In this document: piece by piece, positions 1-9,314 of the stretch
Layout of the letters: every line of letters begins with the position of its first letter
How positions within the stretch are numbered: position 1 is the stretch's first letter
Made by a program: the position numbers and the translations under genes
Assembly: GCA_963791325.1 (NCBI GenBank)
Contig: CAWBRU010000013.1
Location: forward strand, 25,719-89,718
Source of the DNA: JBEVJK01 sp963791325
GTDB lineage: Bacteria; Pseudomonadota; Alphaproteobacteria; Rhizobiales; Rhizobiaceae
Direction of reading: 5' to 3'
DNA: 64,000 nt
Notes under the pieces: generated by a model
What the model saw: only the letters and a program-made list of their open reading frames with translations
What the model was told of the DNA's origin: nothing
Databases searched by the model: none

Positions 1-258
1 AGCAAACATCTGCGCTTCTGCGCTCACGGCATGGGTCTGATCACCCATGAAGCGCCACGGCTGACCAGCACCGGCCCGGTCCCTTACGAGGCGACCGATG
101 TCGGCCGCCCGCTTGAAGCCGGCATGGTGCTGTCGATCGAGACGACGCTGCTGCACCCGAAGCGCGGCTTCATCAAGCTCGAAGATACGGTTGCCGTCAT
201 GGACGACGGCTTCGAGGCCTTCGGCGACCAGGGCCGCGGGTGGAACGTTGTCGGCTGA
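1..258 (+). CDS. M24 metallopeptidase (Xaa-Pro aminopeptidase/creatinase-like), C-terminal fragment
   Basis: The frame is open from base 1, so the start lies outside the window; 85 residues are visible. The segment HGMGLITHEAP carries the family's metal-binding His and the second His. MVLSIETT and KLEDTVAV supply the two metal-ligand glutamates of the pita-bread fold. The family includes Xaa-Pro dipeptidases, creatinase and ectoine hydrolase, and this end does not tell them apart. It is followed 34 bases later by an RraA-like gene and a sugar-type ABC operon, which suggests a catabolic rather than housekeeping role (inference). Confidence 0.85.
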   Translation, partial: SKHLRFCAHGMGLITHEAPRLTSTGPVPYEATDVGRPLEAGMVLSIETTLLHPKRGFIKLEDTVAVMDDGFEAFGDQGRGWNVVG

Positions 259-292
259 TCGGCAGCGCCGGGGATTGGGAGGAGAGCAGCGC

Positions 293-991
293 ATGGCCGA
301 GCCGGTGGTCTCGCGAGCAGACCTGGAACTCCTGGCGCGCTTCGACACGGCAACGGTGTGCAATGCGCTCGAAGTGCTGCGTCCGGAATGCCGGTCCGCC
401 GGCTACACCAGGCGCCCGCTGCTGGCGGCAAGGCCCGATCTTGCGCCGGTCGTGGGCCTCGCGCGAGTCGGCGCCATCCGCGCTGCCGCAGCGCCGCGGC
501 CGGGCTCCGTGCCGGAACGCGTCAGCTGGTACGAATATGTCGCCGCGGCCGAGCTGCCCACCATGGTGGTGATCGAGGATCGCGACGTCGAGCCCGGCAC
601 CGGTGCCTTCTGGGGCGAGGTCAACAGCCTTGTGCACAAGACGCTGGGCGCGGCCGGCTGCGTGACCAACGGCTCGTTCAGGGACGTCACCGCCCTGGCC
701 GACGGCTTCCAGATCCTGGGCAGCCATGTCGGGCCGAGCCACGCGCATGTGCATATCGTCGAGTTCGGCAAGCCGGTGGATGTCTGCGGCATGCTCGTCC
801 ACCACGACGACATCGTGCATGCCGACTACCAGGGAGCGGTGGTGATCCCGGCCGACTGCGTCGCGGGCGTGGCCGAGGCCGTCGCCCTGGTGTCGCGGCG
901 CGAGAAGGTCATCCTGGACGCCTGCCGCGATCGCGCCTTCAGCTTTGCGAAATTGCAGGCGGCGATGGCGCGCTCCAAGGAAATACATTGA
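293..991 (+). CDS. RraA-like / HMG-CHA aldolase family protein
   Basis: A 232-residue protein. The start ATG at 293 was chosen because GGAGGAGAG lies just upstream; the frame is open further 5' but that part does not resemble the family. It has the family core AAGCVTNGSFRDV with the Arg-Asp pair used for substrate and metal binding in the class II pyruvate aldolases of this fold. Members act either as RNase E inhibitors (RraA) or as 4-hydroxy-4-methyl-2-oxoglutarate / oxaloacetate-type lyases. Its place between a peptidase and a sugar importer favours a lyase or decarboxylase role. A second member of the family is at 24532-25221. Confidence 0.8.
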   Translation: MAEPVVSRADLELLARFDTATVCNALEVLRPECRSAGYTRRPLLAARPDLAPVVGLARVGAIRAAAAPRPGSVPERVSWYEYVAAAELPTMVVIEDRDVEPGTGAFWGEVNSLVHKTLGAAGCVTNGSFRDVTALADGFQILGSHVGPSHAHVHIVEFGKPVDVCGMLVHHDDIVHADYQGAVVIPADCVAGVAEAVALVSRREKVILDACRDRAFSFAKLQAAMARSKEIH

Positions 992-1049
992 TGGGCCGGC
1001 CGGCCGCGCCAACGGCCGAACCTGACCGTGAACGAGTTGAGGAGGTCAC

Positions 1050-2174
1050 ATGACCGAGCTGAAAGTCGGGATGCTGGGCGCAGGGTTCATCGGCACCTTC
1101 CACTCCTATGCGCTGCGCCTGCAATCGCTGATCAAGCAGGCGCCGCAAGCCGACCTGCGTCTCGAGGTGATCGCCGACCGCGACCGGCAGGCACGCCAGA
1201 TGCTGATCGACCGCTTCGGCTGGAAGACGGGCGTGGGCGACTGGCAGGAGGTGCTCGGCGCCGACATCGACGTCTTCGTCAATGCCGGGCCCAACGTCCT
1301 GCATGCGCAGCCGTCGATCGCCGCGCTCAAGGCCGGCAAGTCGGTGTTCTGCGAGAAGCCCCTGGCCATGGATGCCGCCGAGGCGTTCGAGATGTGGCGT
1401 GCGGCCGCGGCGGCAAACGCGGTCAACCAGGCGGCGTTCGTCTACCGCTTCGTTCCGGCGCTGCGCCATGCGCGCGACCTGATCCGCGGCGGTGCGATCG
1501 GCGAGGTCACCCATTTCCGCTCCGAGTACCTGATGTCCAACTATCTGCAGCCGGATCTCGACTTCAGCTGGCGGCTGGACAAGAAGATTGCCGGCACCGG
1601 CACGTTCGGCGATCTGGGCGCGCACCACATCGATTTGGCGCGCTTTCTGGTCGGAGAGATCAGCGAAGTGGCGGCGATCGGGCGCACCGTGGTGCCGCAA
1701 GTGGCTGGCCAGAAGGTCGAGGTCGACGACGCTTTCGTGTCGGTGCTGCAGTTCGAATCCGGCCCGATCGGGGCCATCCAGGCGTCGCGCGTGGCTGGCG
1801 GTCACGGACATACGTCCGCGATCCAGGTGGACGGCACCAGGGGCTCGATCCGCTATGACGTCGCCCGCCTGAACGAGCTGGAGATCGCCGAGGGGCTCGC
1901 CTCGGGGTTCCGCACCATCCAGGTCATCAAGGAAGAGCATCCGTTCGCCGACTTCTGGTGGGAGGGTGGAGTGCAGGGCAGCCATCCGATCGGCTGGGTG
2001 GAGTGCTTCGTCCAGCAGATGAACCACTTCATCGAGGCGGTCCTCGGCAGCCATGCCGTGTCCCCGTTGGCCGCGACGTTCGAGGATGGCTACCGGGCCG
2101 TCGAGATTGCCGACACCATGATCCGCTCCTGGCAAAGCGCCCGCCGGGAGCCGGTCGAGTTTCGCTCGCTCTGA
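1050..2174 (+). CDS. Gfo/Idh/MocA family NAD(P)-dependent oxidoreductase
   Basis: A 374-residue protein with a strong GAGGAGG ribosome site before ATG 1050. The N-terminal Rossmann fold shows GMLGAGFIG near residues 8-16. The family EKP motif (VFCEKPLAMD) is near residue 100, and GDLGAHHIDLARFLVG is the substrate-domain helix with the conserved His and Asp. Family members oxidise or reduce sugars, inositols and sugar acids. It is the first of two such genes bracketing the importer at 2215-6618, so it probably acts on the imported sugar or cyclitol. The exact substrate cannot be read from sequence. Confidence 0.88.
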   Translation: MTELKVGMLGAGFIGTFHSYALRLQSLIKQAPQADLRLEVIADRDRQARQMLIDRFGWKTGVGDWQEVLGADIDVFVNAGPNVLHAQPSIAALKAGKSVFCEKPLAMDAAEAFEMWRAAAAANAVNQAAFVYRFVPALRHARDLIRGGAIGEVTHFRSEYLMSNYLQPDLDFSWRLDKKIAGTGTFGDLGAHHIDLARFLVGEISEVAAIGRTVVPQVAGQKVEVDDAFVSVLQFESGPIGAIQASRVAGGHGHTSAIQVDGTRGSIRYDVARLNELEIAEGLASGFRTIQVIKEEHPFADFWWEGGVQGSHPIGWVECFVQQMNHFIEAVLGSHAVSPLAATFEDGYRAVEIADTMIRSWQSARREPVEFRSL

Positions 2175-2214
2175 GCTTCACCTGCGCGGTACCGCGCCAA
2201 TTCGGGAGGTAGCA

Positions 2215-3735
2215 ATGACTGTGAGAAGGTTGGACGACCTGACGCGTCGTCAGATCATGCAGGGGATGGTGGCGATGGCCGCGTTGTCGGTCGCGAGCTC
2301 GCGCGGCGCGCTCGCCCAAAGCGGCGACGTCACCCTGCCGATCATTTCCGACAAGAAGTTCGACGGCGTGAAGGTGATCGTCGAAAGCCAATCCGGGCCG
2401 GTGATCAGCGGTCCGATCCAGATCTTCGGGCCGATCTGGGAGAAGGCCACCGGCGCGACCATCGAGCTGGTCACCTATCCGTTCGGGCAGATGTTCGAGA
2501 AGCTGCGCACGGAGCTCAGCTCGGGCGCCTACACCTCCGACCTGATCAATTTCCAGACCACATGGGGCGGCGACTTCATGGGCGGCGGCTTCATGGAGGA
2601 AGTGCCCGACGACGTGATGAAGCTCATCCAGTCGGACGACATCTATCCGATCTTCCGCCAGGCGATGAGCTTCGACGGCAAGCCGTACGGCATCGTCTAT
2701 GACGGCAATGCCCACAATCTGTTCTATCGCCGCGACCTGTTCGACAACGCGGACTACAAAAAGAAATTCTCCGATCAATACGGCTACGAGCTGGCGCCGC
2801 CCGACACCTGGGAGCAGTTCCACGACGTGGCGAAGTTCTTCTCGAGCTTCGACTGGTCCGGGACCGGCAAGAGCTATGGGTTCGTCGAGCCGATGGGACG
2901 CGGCACCGGCGGCGTCTACTTCCTGGTCGGCCGCGGCGTCAGCTACTCCAAGAAGCCCGGCGATCCCTATGCCTTCTTCAACCCCGAAGACATGACGCCG
3001 CGGATTTCCGAGCCGGGTTGGGTCCAGGCGCTGGAGGACTGGAAGCACGATCTCGAGGCCGGCCCGCCCGGACTGGCGCAATATGGCTTCTCCGAGACGC
3101 GCCCGACCTTCGTCAGCGGCCAGAGCGCCATGGTCACCGACTGGGGCGACATCGGCACCTTGTCCTACGCCAAGGACTCGCAGGTCAAAGGCAAGACCGG
3201 CACGACGCTCACCCCAGGCGCCAGCAAGGTCTATGACCGCACCGCCAAGGCCTGGATCAAGCCGGAAGGCGGCTCCAACCACGCGCCCTATCTCGGCGTC
3301 ACGGCCTGGCTGTTCGGTGTTCCGACCACGGCCGAGAACAAGGAGGCTGCCTGGGATCTTGCGGCGTTCCTATGCAACCCCGAGGCCTCGACCAAGCTCG
3401 TCGCCTACCCCGATAGCGGCATCCAGCCGTCACGGACCAAGACGATCGAAGACCCGCAGCCGCTGATCGATGCCGGCATGGATCCCACCGATGCCAAGCA
3501 GTACCTGGAAGGCATCGGCAAGGCGGTCGGCCACCCGAACGCGGTTCTCGATCTCTCCATTCCTGGCAGCGGCGAATACTACAATCTGCTCGACGTCGAG
3601 GCGTCGCGCTTCATGGCCGGCGAGATCAGCGCCGAGCAGGCGATGAAGAACGCCGCCGACGGCTGGAACGAGACCACCGACCGTCTCGGCCGCGACAACC
3701 AGGCCAAGCTCTACAAGGCCGCGCTGGGCGGCTGA
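2215..3735 (+). CDS. Extracellular solute-binding protein, CUT1-type ABC importer (family 1)
   Basis: A 506-residue periplasmic binding protein. GGGAGG precedes the ATG at 2215. The N-terminus TRRQIMQGMVAMAAL is a twin-arginine-type signal followed by a hydrophobic stretch, with probable cleavage after ALAQ near residue 35. The body has the layout of large carbohydrate-binding proteins, with a WGDIGTL segment in the middle. It delivers substrate to the permeases at 3788 and 4678. It is longer than the usual 410-440 residues, as in some oligosaccharide or polyol binders. The ligand is unknown. Confidence 0.88.
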   Translation: MTVRRLDDLTRRQIMQGMVAMAALSVASSRGALAQSGDVTLPIISDKKFDGVKVIVESQSGPVISGPIQIFGPIWEKATGATIELVTYPFGQMFEKLRTELSSGAYTSDLINFQTTWGGDFMGGGFMEEVPDDVMKLIQSDDIYPIFRQAMSFDGKPYGIVYDGNAHNLFYRRDLFDNADYKKKFSDQYGYELAPPDTWEQFHDVAKFFSSFDWSGTGKSYGFVEPMGRGTGGVYFLVGRGVSYSKKPGDPYAFFNPEDMTPRISEPGWVQALEDWKHDLEAGPPGLAQYGFSETRPTFVSGQSAMVTDWGDIGTLSYAKDSQVKGKTGTTLTPGASKVYDRTAKAWIKPEGGSNHAPYLGVTAWLFGVPTTAENKEAAWDLAAFLCNPEASTKLVAYPDSGIQPSRTKTIEDPQPLIDAGMDPTDAKQYLEGIGKAVGHPNAVLDLSIPGSGEYYNLLDVEASRFMAGEISAEQAMKNAADGWNETTDRLGRDNQAKLYKAALGG

Positions 3736-3743
3736 CATCGGCC

Positions 3744-3769
3744 GGCGCCGCGTCGACGGACGCGGCGCC
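3744..3769 (+). other. Intercistronic stem-loop after the binding-protein gene
   Basis: A perfect inverted repeat with 11-bp arms GGCGCCGCGTC and GACGCGGCGCC and a 4-base loop, 8 bases after the binding-protein stop and about 19 bases before the permease start. There is no T tract, so it is probably not a full terminator. Hairpins at this position commonly protect the upstream message and lower expression of the membrane genes. Confidence 0.7.
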
Positions 3770-3787
3770 GCCCCTGGGAGGACGAGC

Positions 3788-4681
3788 GTGGATCGCCGAG
3801 GACCCAAGCGCAGCATCTTGCCGGTGGCGTTCATCACGCCGGCATTCCTGCTGGTGATCGCCTTGACGATCATCCCGCTGTTGTCGTCATTGGCGCTCTC
3901 GTTCCTGTTCTGGGATTTCGGCAACCGCATGGCGCCGGTGCGCTGGGCGGGCCTCAGCCATTGGGCGCGCCTGGTCTCCGACAAGCACTTCCACTACGTG
4001 CTGCTCACCACGCTGCTCTACTTCGCCATCGGCATCCCGGTGCAATTTCTGATCGGGCTCGGCTTGGCGCGTTCGATCGACAGGGCACGGCGGCAGCAGA
4101 ACTGGCTGCGCATTTTGTTTCTCGTGCCGATGATGCTGAGCCCGGTCGTGGTCGCTTTCATTGTCGGCCGGGTGATGTTCAACGAGGCTGTGGGACCAAT
4201 CAACGCTGGTCTGACTGCCATCGGCCTTCCCGCCGTGCCTTGGCTGACCAGCAGCATTGGCGCTTTCATCACCGTTCTGATCGTCGACACATGGCAGTGG
4301 GTGCCGTTCTTCATGCTGGTGATGCTCGCCGGCCTGACGTCCCTCTCGAATGAGGTCGAGGACGCCGCGCGGCTCGACACGACCTCCGACACCCAGGCCT
4401 TCTGGCGCGTCACCTTCCCGATGCTGGCACCGTGGTCGGTCACCGCCATCCTGATCCGCTCGATCGAAATGCTGAAGATCGCCGACATCATCGTTGTTCT
4501 CACCAATGGCGGGCCCGGAATCGCGACGGAATCGCTGACGCTCTACGCCTACCGCGTCGGCATCGTGAATTTCGACCTCGGCTACGCCGCTACGCTGGCC
4601 TTTTCGCTGCTGCTGGTCGCCACCTTGATCGCCATGCTGATCCTGGCCGGCTCGCGGCGCATGGTGGAGCGTCTCCTGTGA
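3788..4681 (+). CDS. CUT1-type sugar ABC transporter permease (MalF-like)
   Basis: A 297-residue inner-membrane protein starting with GTG at 3788, preceded by GGGAGGACGAGC. It has six hydrophobic segments and a cytoplasmic coupling loop near residues 190-215 (EVEDAARLDTTSD) that matches the EAA loop but has Thr instead of the usual Gly. The conserved tail NGGPGIATESLTLYAYR is typical of MalF-like subunits. The stop overlaps the start of the next permease, so the two are translationally coupled. Confidence 0.9.
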   Translation: MDRRGPKRSILPVAFITPAFLLVIALTIIPLLSSLALSFLFWDFGNRMAPVRWAGLSHWARLVSDKHFHYVLLTTLLYFAIGIPVQFLIGLGLARSIDRARRQQNWLRILFLVPMMLSPVVVAFIVGRVMFNEAVGPINAGLTAIGLPAVPWLTSSIGAFITVLIVDTWQWVPFFMLVMLAGLTSLSNEVEDAARLDTTSDTQAFWRVTFPMLAPWSVTAILIRSIEMLKIADIIVVLTNGGPGIATESLTLYAYRVGIVNFDLGYAATLAFSLLLVATLIAMLILAGSRRMVERLL

Positions 4682-5532
4682 CGCGCCGCCGTCCCAAGAT
4701 TGCCGCATGGCGCTGGGCGCTCCAGGCGGTCTGGTTCGTCGTGGTGGCGTTCCCGCTCTACTGGATGGTGATCACCGCGTTCAAGGAACGGCCGGATGTC
4801 TTTCCGTTGCCGACCTTCATTCCCTGGGTCGATTTCCAGCCGACCCTTTCGGCCTTCCAGACCGTGTTCGGCCAGTATCGGTCGCAGCTGTTCAACGCCC
4901 TGGAGAATTCCGCGATCGCGGCGCTCGTCGGAGCGTCGATCGCCACCTTCGCCGGAGCGCTCGCCGGCTATGGGCTGGCACGTTTCGACTATCGCAAATA
5001 TGGGCTGAAGAACGACAGCATCGCATTCTTCTTCATCTCCCAGCGGATGATGCCGCCGGTCGCGGTGGTGTTCCCATTCCTGCTGATGTACCGCTATGCC
5101 GGCGTCCTCGACCGCGCCTGGTCGCTGGGCATCGCCTATGCCCTGTTCAATCTGCCGCTGGCGATCTGGATCACCCGCGACGCCTTCCGCGCCGTGCCGC
5201 TGGAGGTCGAGGAAAGCGGGCTGGTCGACGGCTGCACCCGGCTCGGCGTGTTCTTCAAGATTTCGCTGCCGCTCGCTTTTCCGGGGCTGGTGACCGCATT
5301 CTTCGTCTCCATCATCTTCGCCTGGAACGAGTTCCTGTTCGCACTGATCCTCACCTTCCGGCGTTCGCAAACGCTGCCGGTGATGATCGCCGGGCAGGCC
5401 AACGAGCTCGGCGCCTATTGGTGGATCATGTCGGCGCTCGGGCTGATCGGCATCGTGCCGATGGTCGTACTCGGGATCTATGCCTCCAAATGGCTGGTCC
5501 GCGGGCTGTCTGCCGGCGCCGTGAAAGGTTGA
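4678..5532 (+). CDS. CUT1-type sugar ABC transporter permease (MalG-like)
   Basis: A 284-residue inner-membrane protein. The start is GTG at 4678, giving a GTGA overlap with the previous stop; a longer upstream open frame is an artefact of GC-rich sequence. The N-terminal membrane segment includes FPLYWMVITAFKE, typical of MalG-like subunits. The EAA loop is EVEESGLVDGCTRLGVFFK, followed by ISLPLAFPG. The C-terminal WLVRGLSAGAVKG matches the family ending. The gene runs directly into the ATPase at 5533. Confidence 0.9.
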   Translation: MTRRRPKIAAWRWALQAVWFVVVAFPLYWMVITAFKERPDVFPLPTFIPWVDFQPTLSAFQTVFGQYRSQLFNALENSAIAALVGASIATFAGALAGYGLARFDYRKYGLKNDSIAFFFISQRMMPPVAVVFPFLLMYRYAGVLDRAWSLGIAYALFNLPLAIWITRDAFRAVPLEVEESGLVDGCTRLGVFFKISLPLAFPGLVTAFFVSIIFAWNEFLFALILTFRRSQTLPVMIAGQANELGAYWWIMSALGLIGIVPMVVLGIYASKWLVRGLSAGAVKG

Positions 5533-6618
5533 ATGTCGATGTCCCGGGTCCGCTTCGATCACGTCTCAAAAAGCTTCGGCAGCGTCGACGTCGTGCGCGA
5601 CCTCGATCTCACCATCGAGGAGGGCGAGTTCCTGGTGCTTGTCGGCCCGTCCGGCTGCGGCAAGTCGACCACGCTGCGCATGCTCGCCGGGCTGGAGGAG
5701 GTGAGCCGGGGCGACATCTACATCGGCGACCGCAACGTCACCTTTGCAGAGCCGCGCGAACGCGACATCGCGATGGTGTTCCAGTCCTACGCCCTCTACC
5801 CGCATATGTCGGTCGAGCAGAACATCGGCTTTGGCTTGAAGAACCGCCGTGTCGCCGCGCCCGAGATCGCCGAGCGGGTCAAGAAGGCGGCGGCGATGCT
5901 GGAGATCGGCCATCTGCTGGATCGCCGGCCGCGCAATCTGTCGGGCGGCCAAAGGCAGCGCGTTGCGCTCGGACGCGCCATTGTGCGCGAGGCCGGGGTT
6001 TTTCTGATGGACGAGCCGCTGTCCAACCTCGATGCCCAGCTCCGGGTCAGCATGCGCAGCGAGATCATCAAGCTCCATCAGCGCATCCGGTCGACCACCG
6101 TCTACGTCACCCACGACCAGGTCGAGGCGTTGACGATGGGCTCGCGCATCGCTGTTTTGAAGGACGGCCGGCTGATGCAGGTCGACACCGCCGACAATCT
6201 CTATGAGCGGCCGAAGAGCCTGTTCGTCGCCACGTTCATCGGCAGCCCGGCGATGAACATCCTGGAGGGCGTCGTCGAGGCCCGCGACGGCGCTGCCGGG
6301 GTGCGCTCCGGCGAGGCCTGGTGGCCGATCCGGCCCGATCTGCCCGTCCAGCCGGGCTCGCAGACGAAGTTCGGCATCCGGCCGGAACATCTCACCCTCG
6401 GCGCCCGGCCGGGCGCGGGCAATCCAGCGACCGTGACCTTGGTGGAATCGACCGGCGACGAGGCGATCGTGTCGCTTGATCTGGGCGGTCGATCGGTCAG
6501 GGCCAAGATCCCCGGCCGGGTGCGGGTGAAGCTCGGCCAATCCGTCCTCGTCGGCACCGAGCCGGCCGAGGTTCATCTGTTCGAAGCCCAATCGGACGAG
6601 CGCATCGACGTTCGCTGA
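5533..6618 (+). CDS. Sugar ABC transporter ATP-binding protein (UgpC/MalK-like)
   Basis: A 361-residue ATPase with Walker A GPSGCGKST, Q-loop FQSYALYPHMS, signature LSGGQRQRVALGRA, Walker B FLMDEPLSNLD and switch THDQVEAL. The C-terminal third is the OB-fold regulatory domain with FGIRPEHLTL. ATG 5533 directly abuts the permease stop; a second ATG at 5539 is also possible. It completes the importer started at 2215. Confidence 0.93.
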   Translation: MSMSRVRFDHVSKSFGSVDVVRDLDLTIEEGEFLVLVGPSGCGKSTTLRMLAGLEEVSRGDIYIGDRNVTFAEPRERDIAMVFQSYALYPHMSVEQNIGFGLKNRRVAAPEIAERVKKAAAMLEIGHLLDRRPRNLSGGQRQRVALGRAIVREAGVFLMDEPLSNLDAQLRVSMRSEIIKLHQRIRSTTVYVTHDQVEALTMGSRIAVLKDGRLMQVDTADNLYERPKSLFVATFIGSPAMNILEGVVEARDGAAGVRSGEAWWPIRPDLPVQPGSQTKFGIRPEHLTLGARPGAGNPATVTLVESTGDEAIVSLDLGGRSVRAKIPGRVRVKLGQSVLVGTEPAEVHLFEAQSDERIDVR

Positions 6619-6686
6619 CATCCTTCCCATCGGCATGGCCACGGCCAATGCCGCCGAGCCGCCAAGATTCGAGGAGCCGAAGCAAG

Positions 6687-7847
6687 ATGAAGCCAGTTGC
6701 CGTTGCCATCCTGGGTGCCTGCGGGTGGATGGGAAAGTGCCACTCCCTGGGCTACCGCAATACCCCCTTGATGTTTCCCGATCTGGGGCCGGGTCCGAAG
6801 ATCGGCTGGCTGGTGGACGAGGCCGGTGCCCGTCTGGATCAGATCAAAGCCGCCTATGGCGACGTCAAGACATCGAGCGACTGGCGCGAACCGCTCAACG
6901 ATCCCGAGATCAACCTCGTCGACATCTGCCTGCCGGACCACCTCCACTTTGAGGCGGCCAAGGCTGCGCTGCTCGCCGGCAAGAACGTCTATTGCGAGAA
7001 GCCGTTCACGGCGACCGCCGAGGAGGCCAGGCAACTGGCCGAGATCGCCGGGGAGAAGGGACTGGTGACCCGGGTCGGACACAACTTTCCGAAGAACCCG
7101 GTGCACGACCTCGCCAAGGAGATGATCGACAATGGTGAGATCGGCGACATCGTGCTGTTCCGCGCCTCCATGCATGTCGACGTGCTCGCAGACCCGAACA
7201 CGCCTTTCATGTGGCGCTGCGACGGCAACCTCGCGCCGACCGGGGTCGTCGGCGACGTCGCCTCGCATCTGTTCAGCTTCATCCACCGCTTGGTAGGGCC
7301 GATCGAAGAACTGGTGGCTGATGTCGCGACAGTCACGCCGCAGCGCACCTACAGCGAAGGGTTCGGCTACGGCGTGCAGGCCAAGGCGCCGGCCGGCGCC
7401 ACCAAGCGGGCGGTCACCAATTCGGACCTGGTCAATCTGATGTGCCGGTTCAGCAATGGCGGGCGCGGCGTCATCGATGTCAGCCGCGTGGCGTCCGGCC
7501 GCCGCTTCCTGCAGAAATACGAGATCTACGGCTCCAAGGGCGGCCTGGAATTTACCTATGACGAGGTCAATCGCTTGCGCTTCTTCTCGATGGACGACGC
7601 GCCCGACCGGCAGGGATACCGGCTGATCGATGTCGGGCCCGAGAACCCCAACTTCGCCTCGCTGCTGCCGGTTGCCAACTTCGCCCTTGGCTACAATGAG
7701 TATAAGGCGATCGAGGTGTCCGAAGTGGTCAGGTCGGTCGCCACCGGCAAGCCTGCGTGGCCGACTTTCGGCGACGGCTACGAGATCATGCAGATCGTCG
7801 ATGCGTGCTTCGAGTCCTCTGCCAAGCGCCAATGGGTGCGCGTCTGA
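6687..7847 (+). CDS. Gfo/Idh/MocA family oxidoreductase
   Basis: A 386-residue protein. The start MKPVAVAILG at 6687 puts the Rossmann strand at the N-terminus and has a GAGGAG-type site upstream; an in-frame start at 6648 would add 13 unrelated residues. The nucleotide site reads GACGWMGK, a variant of GxGxxG. EKP is present (VYCEKPFTAT), as is GDVASHLFSF, where the usual Gly-His-Asp pattern is altered. It differs enough from the gene at 1050 to suggest a successive step in the same pathway, a combination common in inositol and sugar-acid operons. Confidence 0.86.
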   Translation: MKPVAVAILGACGWMGKCHSLGYRNTPLMFPDLGPGPKIGWLVDEAGARLDQIKAAYGDVKTSSDWREPLNDPEINLVDICLPDHLHFEAAKAALLAGKNVYCEKPFTATAEEARQLAEIAGEKGLVTRVGHNFPKNPVHDLAKEMIDNGEIGDIVLFRASMHVDVLADPNTPFMWRCDGNLAPTGVVGDVASHLFSFIHRLVGPIEELVADVATVTPQRTYSEGFGYGVQAKAPAGATKRAVTNSDLVNLMCRFSNGGRGVIDVSRVASGRRFLQKYEIYGSKGGLEFTYDEVNRLRFFSMDDAPDRQGYRLIDVGPENPNFASLLPVANFALGYNEYKAIEVSEVVRSVATGKPAWPTFGDGYEIMQIVDACFESSAKRQWVRV

Positions 7848-8011
7848 GTACAAGCAGCGCCCCTCCGTTCGGGCATCACCTTTCGTTGCCCCACGCCCTC
7901 ATCTTTTCGGCGTATCTCCTCCGGACTACGCCCAATGGAGCGCTCATTCAGCCGATCGAGGAATAACAAAGACGTCGGTTCGGTGCTTTGATGCCCTGCT
8001 TGATCTCGTGC

Positions 8012-8028
8012 CGGGAGATCCTCTCCCG
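8012..8028 (+). other. Short hairpin in the leader of the LysM gene
   Basis: A perfect 7-bp stem (CGGGAGA / TCTCCCG) with a 3-base loop, 18 bases before the ATG at 8047. Otherwise 7848-8046 holds no gene that I can see. The hairpin could shade the ribosome site; this is inference. Confidence 0.35.
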
Positions 8029-8046
8029 AGAGTCTGGCAGGACAGC

Positions 8047-9297
8047 ATGGCGTTCACTCCGTTCAAAGTTCTCGTGGTTCTCGTGAGCGGCTGCTCCGCG
8101 GCCGCGGCAGCGGCCTACGTGTCGGATGTCTTTGATCCGTATCTGCCGGCAACGTTGGGCAGACCGGCCGTGCCGCAGGTGACCGCGCCGACCCTGCGGC
8201 TGCAGCCGGGAGACCTCGACAGACCTGCTGCCGTCGCGCCCGCTCCTGCCCCGGCCGCGGTAAAGCAGGTGAGCTCGCCGTCGTTCGACCTCGTCCGCGT
8301 CGAGGCCGACGGTTCGATCGTGGTCGCGGGCAAGGCCGCGCCGGGTGCCAAGGTCGAGCTCGCGGCCGGCGAGCGCATCATCGGCGAAGCGGTGGCCGGC
8401 GCCGAGGGAGACTTCGCCATTGTTATCGACGAACCGCTGAAGCCCGGCGAATACCAGCTGATGCTCCGCTCCACCACGGCACAGAATGCCGTCGAGCTGT
8501 CGACCCAGACCGCCGTCGTGTCGATCCCGCAGAGTGCGCAGGGACAGGTGCTGGTGATGGTCGAAGAGGCGGGCAAGGCCAGCCGGCTGATCACCGTGCC
8601 GAAGGCCGCGCCCGTCGAGCTGGCCGCGGCCGCAACCCCCCGGCCGCAGACGGTCTCGGTGTCGGCATCGCAGGGAGCCGATGCGTCGAAACCCACCGGA
8701 CCGAAGATTGCTGTCGAAGCGGTCGAGATCGAGGGCAGCAAGATCTTTGTCGCCGGCGTCGCCGATCCCGGCCGCAAGGTCAGGGCCTATGTCGACGACG
8801 TGCTGCTCGGCCTGGCCGACAGCGCCCCCGATGGCCATTTCCTCGTCGAAGCGAGCCGCGACCTGGCGGTCGGAGATCATGTGTTCCGCGTCGAGGCGCT
8901 CAGCGCCGACCGCACCAAGGTGGTGGCGCAAGCCGCGGTCCCCTTCCGGCGCGCCCCGGGACAGGCCGCCACGGCCGTCGCCTCGGCGTCGGCGCCGCAG
9001 ACCACGGGCGCAGGCCCGGGCAGCAGCGAGATTGCGGGCATGTCCGAGACGCTTGCCGCCGAAGCGGGCAACGTGATCATCCGGCGCGGCGACACGCTGT
9101 GGGAGATCTCGCAGCGCGTCTATGGCAACGGCCTGCGCTATTCGGCGATCTACCTCGCCAACCAGACGCAGATCGCCAATCCGGACCGGATCTGGCCCGG
9201 TCAGGTCTTCAAGGTTCCCCAACAGACCGCCGAGCGGGAAGCGGCCAATATGGAAGCAGTCGGCGGACAGGCCGGCAACGGCGGCGTCGCCAAGTAA
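8047..9297 (+). CDS. LysM domain envelope protein with Ig-like repeats
   Basis: A 416-residue protein; ATG 8047 follows GGCAGGAC. The N-terminal hydrophobic segment VLVVLVSGCSAAAAAAYVS is a signal anchor or signal peptide. Two Ig-like beta domains follow, at about residues 80-165 (VEADGSIVVAGKAAPGAKVE) and 220-300 (VEIEGSKIFVAGVADPGRKV), joined by Ala/Pro-rich linkers. A single LysM near residues 345-400 (IRRGDTLWEISQRVYGNG) binds peptidoglycan. This architecture is common in Rhizobiales. The gene stands alone and its cellular role is unknown. Confidence 0.85.
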   Translation: MAFTPFKVLVVLVSGCSAAAAAAYVSDVFDPYLPATLGRPAVPQVTAPTLRLQPGDLDRPAAVAPAPAPAAVKQVSSPSFDLVRVEADGSIVVAGKAAPGAKVELAAGERIIGEAVAGAEGDFAIVIDEPLKPGEYQLMLRSTTAQNAVELSTQTAVVSIPQSAQGQVLVMVEEAGKASRLITVPKAAPVELAAAATPRPQTVSVSASQGADASKPTGPKIAVEAVEIEGSKIFVAGVADPGRKVRAYVDDVLLGLADSAPDGHFLVEASRDLAVGDHVFRVEALSADRTKVVAQAAVPFRRAPGQAATAVASASAPQTTGAGPGSSEIAGMSETLAAEAGNVIIRRGDTLWEISQRVYGNGLRYSAIYLANQTQIANPDRIWPGQVFKVPQQTAEREAANMEAVGGQAGNGGVAK

Positions 9298-9314
9298 CGG
9301 GAAGCGGCCGCCCT

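Noticed and set aside
293..991. Naming the RraA-like proteins as RNase E inhibitors
   Set aside because: Both are in sugar-importer operons, and the same fold includes pyruvate-type aldolases; the regulatory role is not supported by context.
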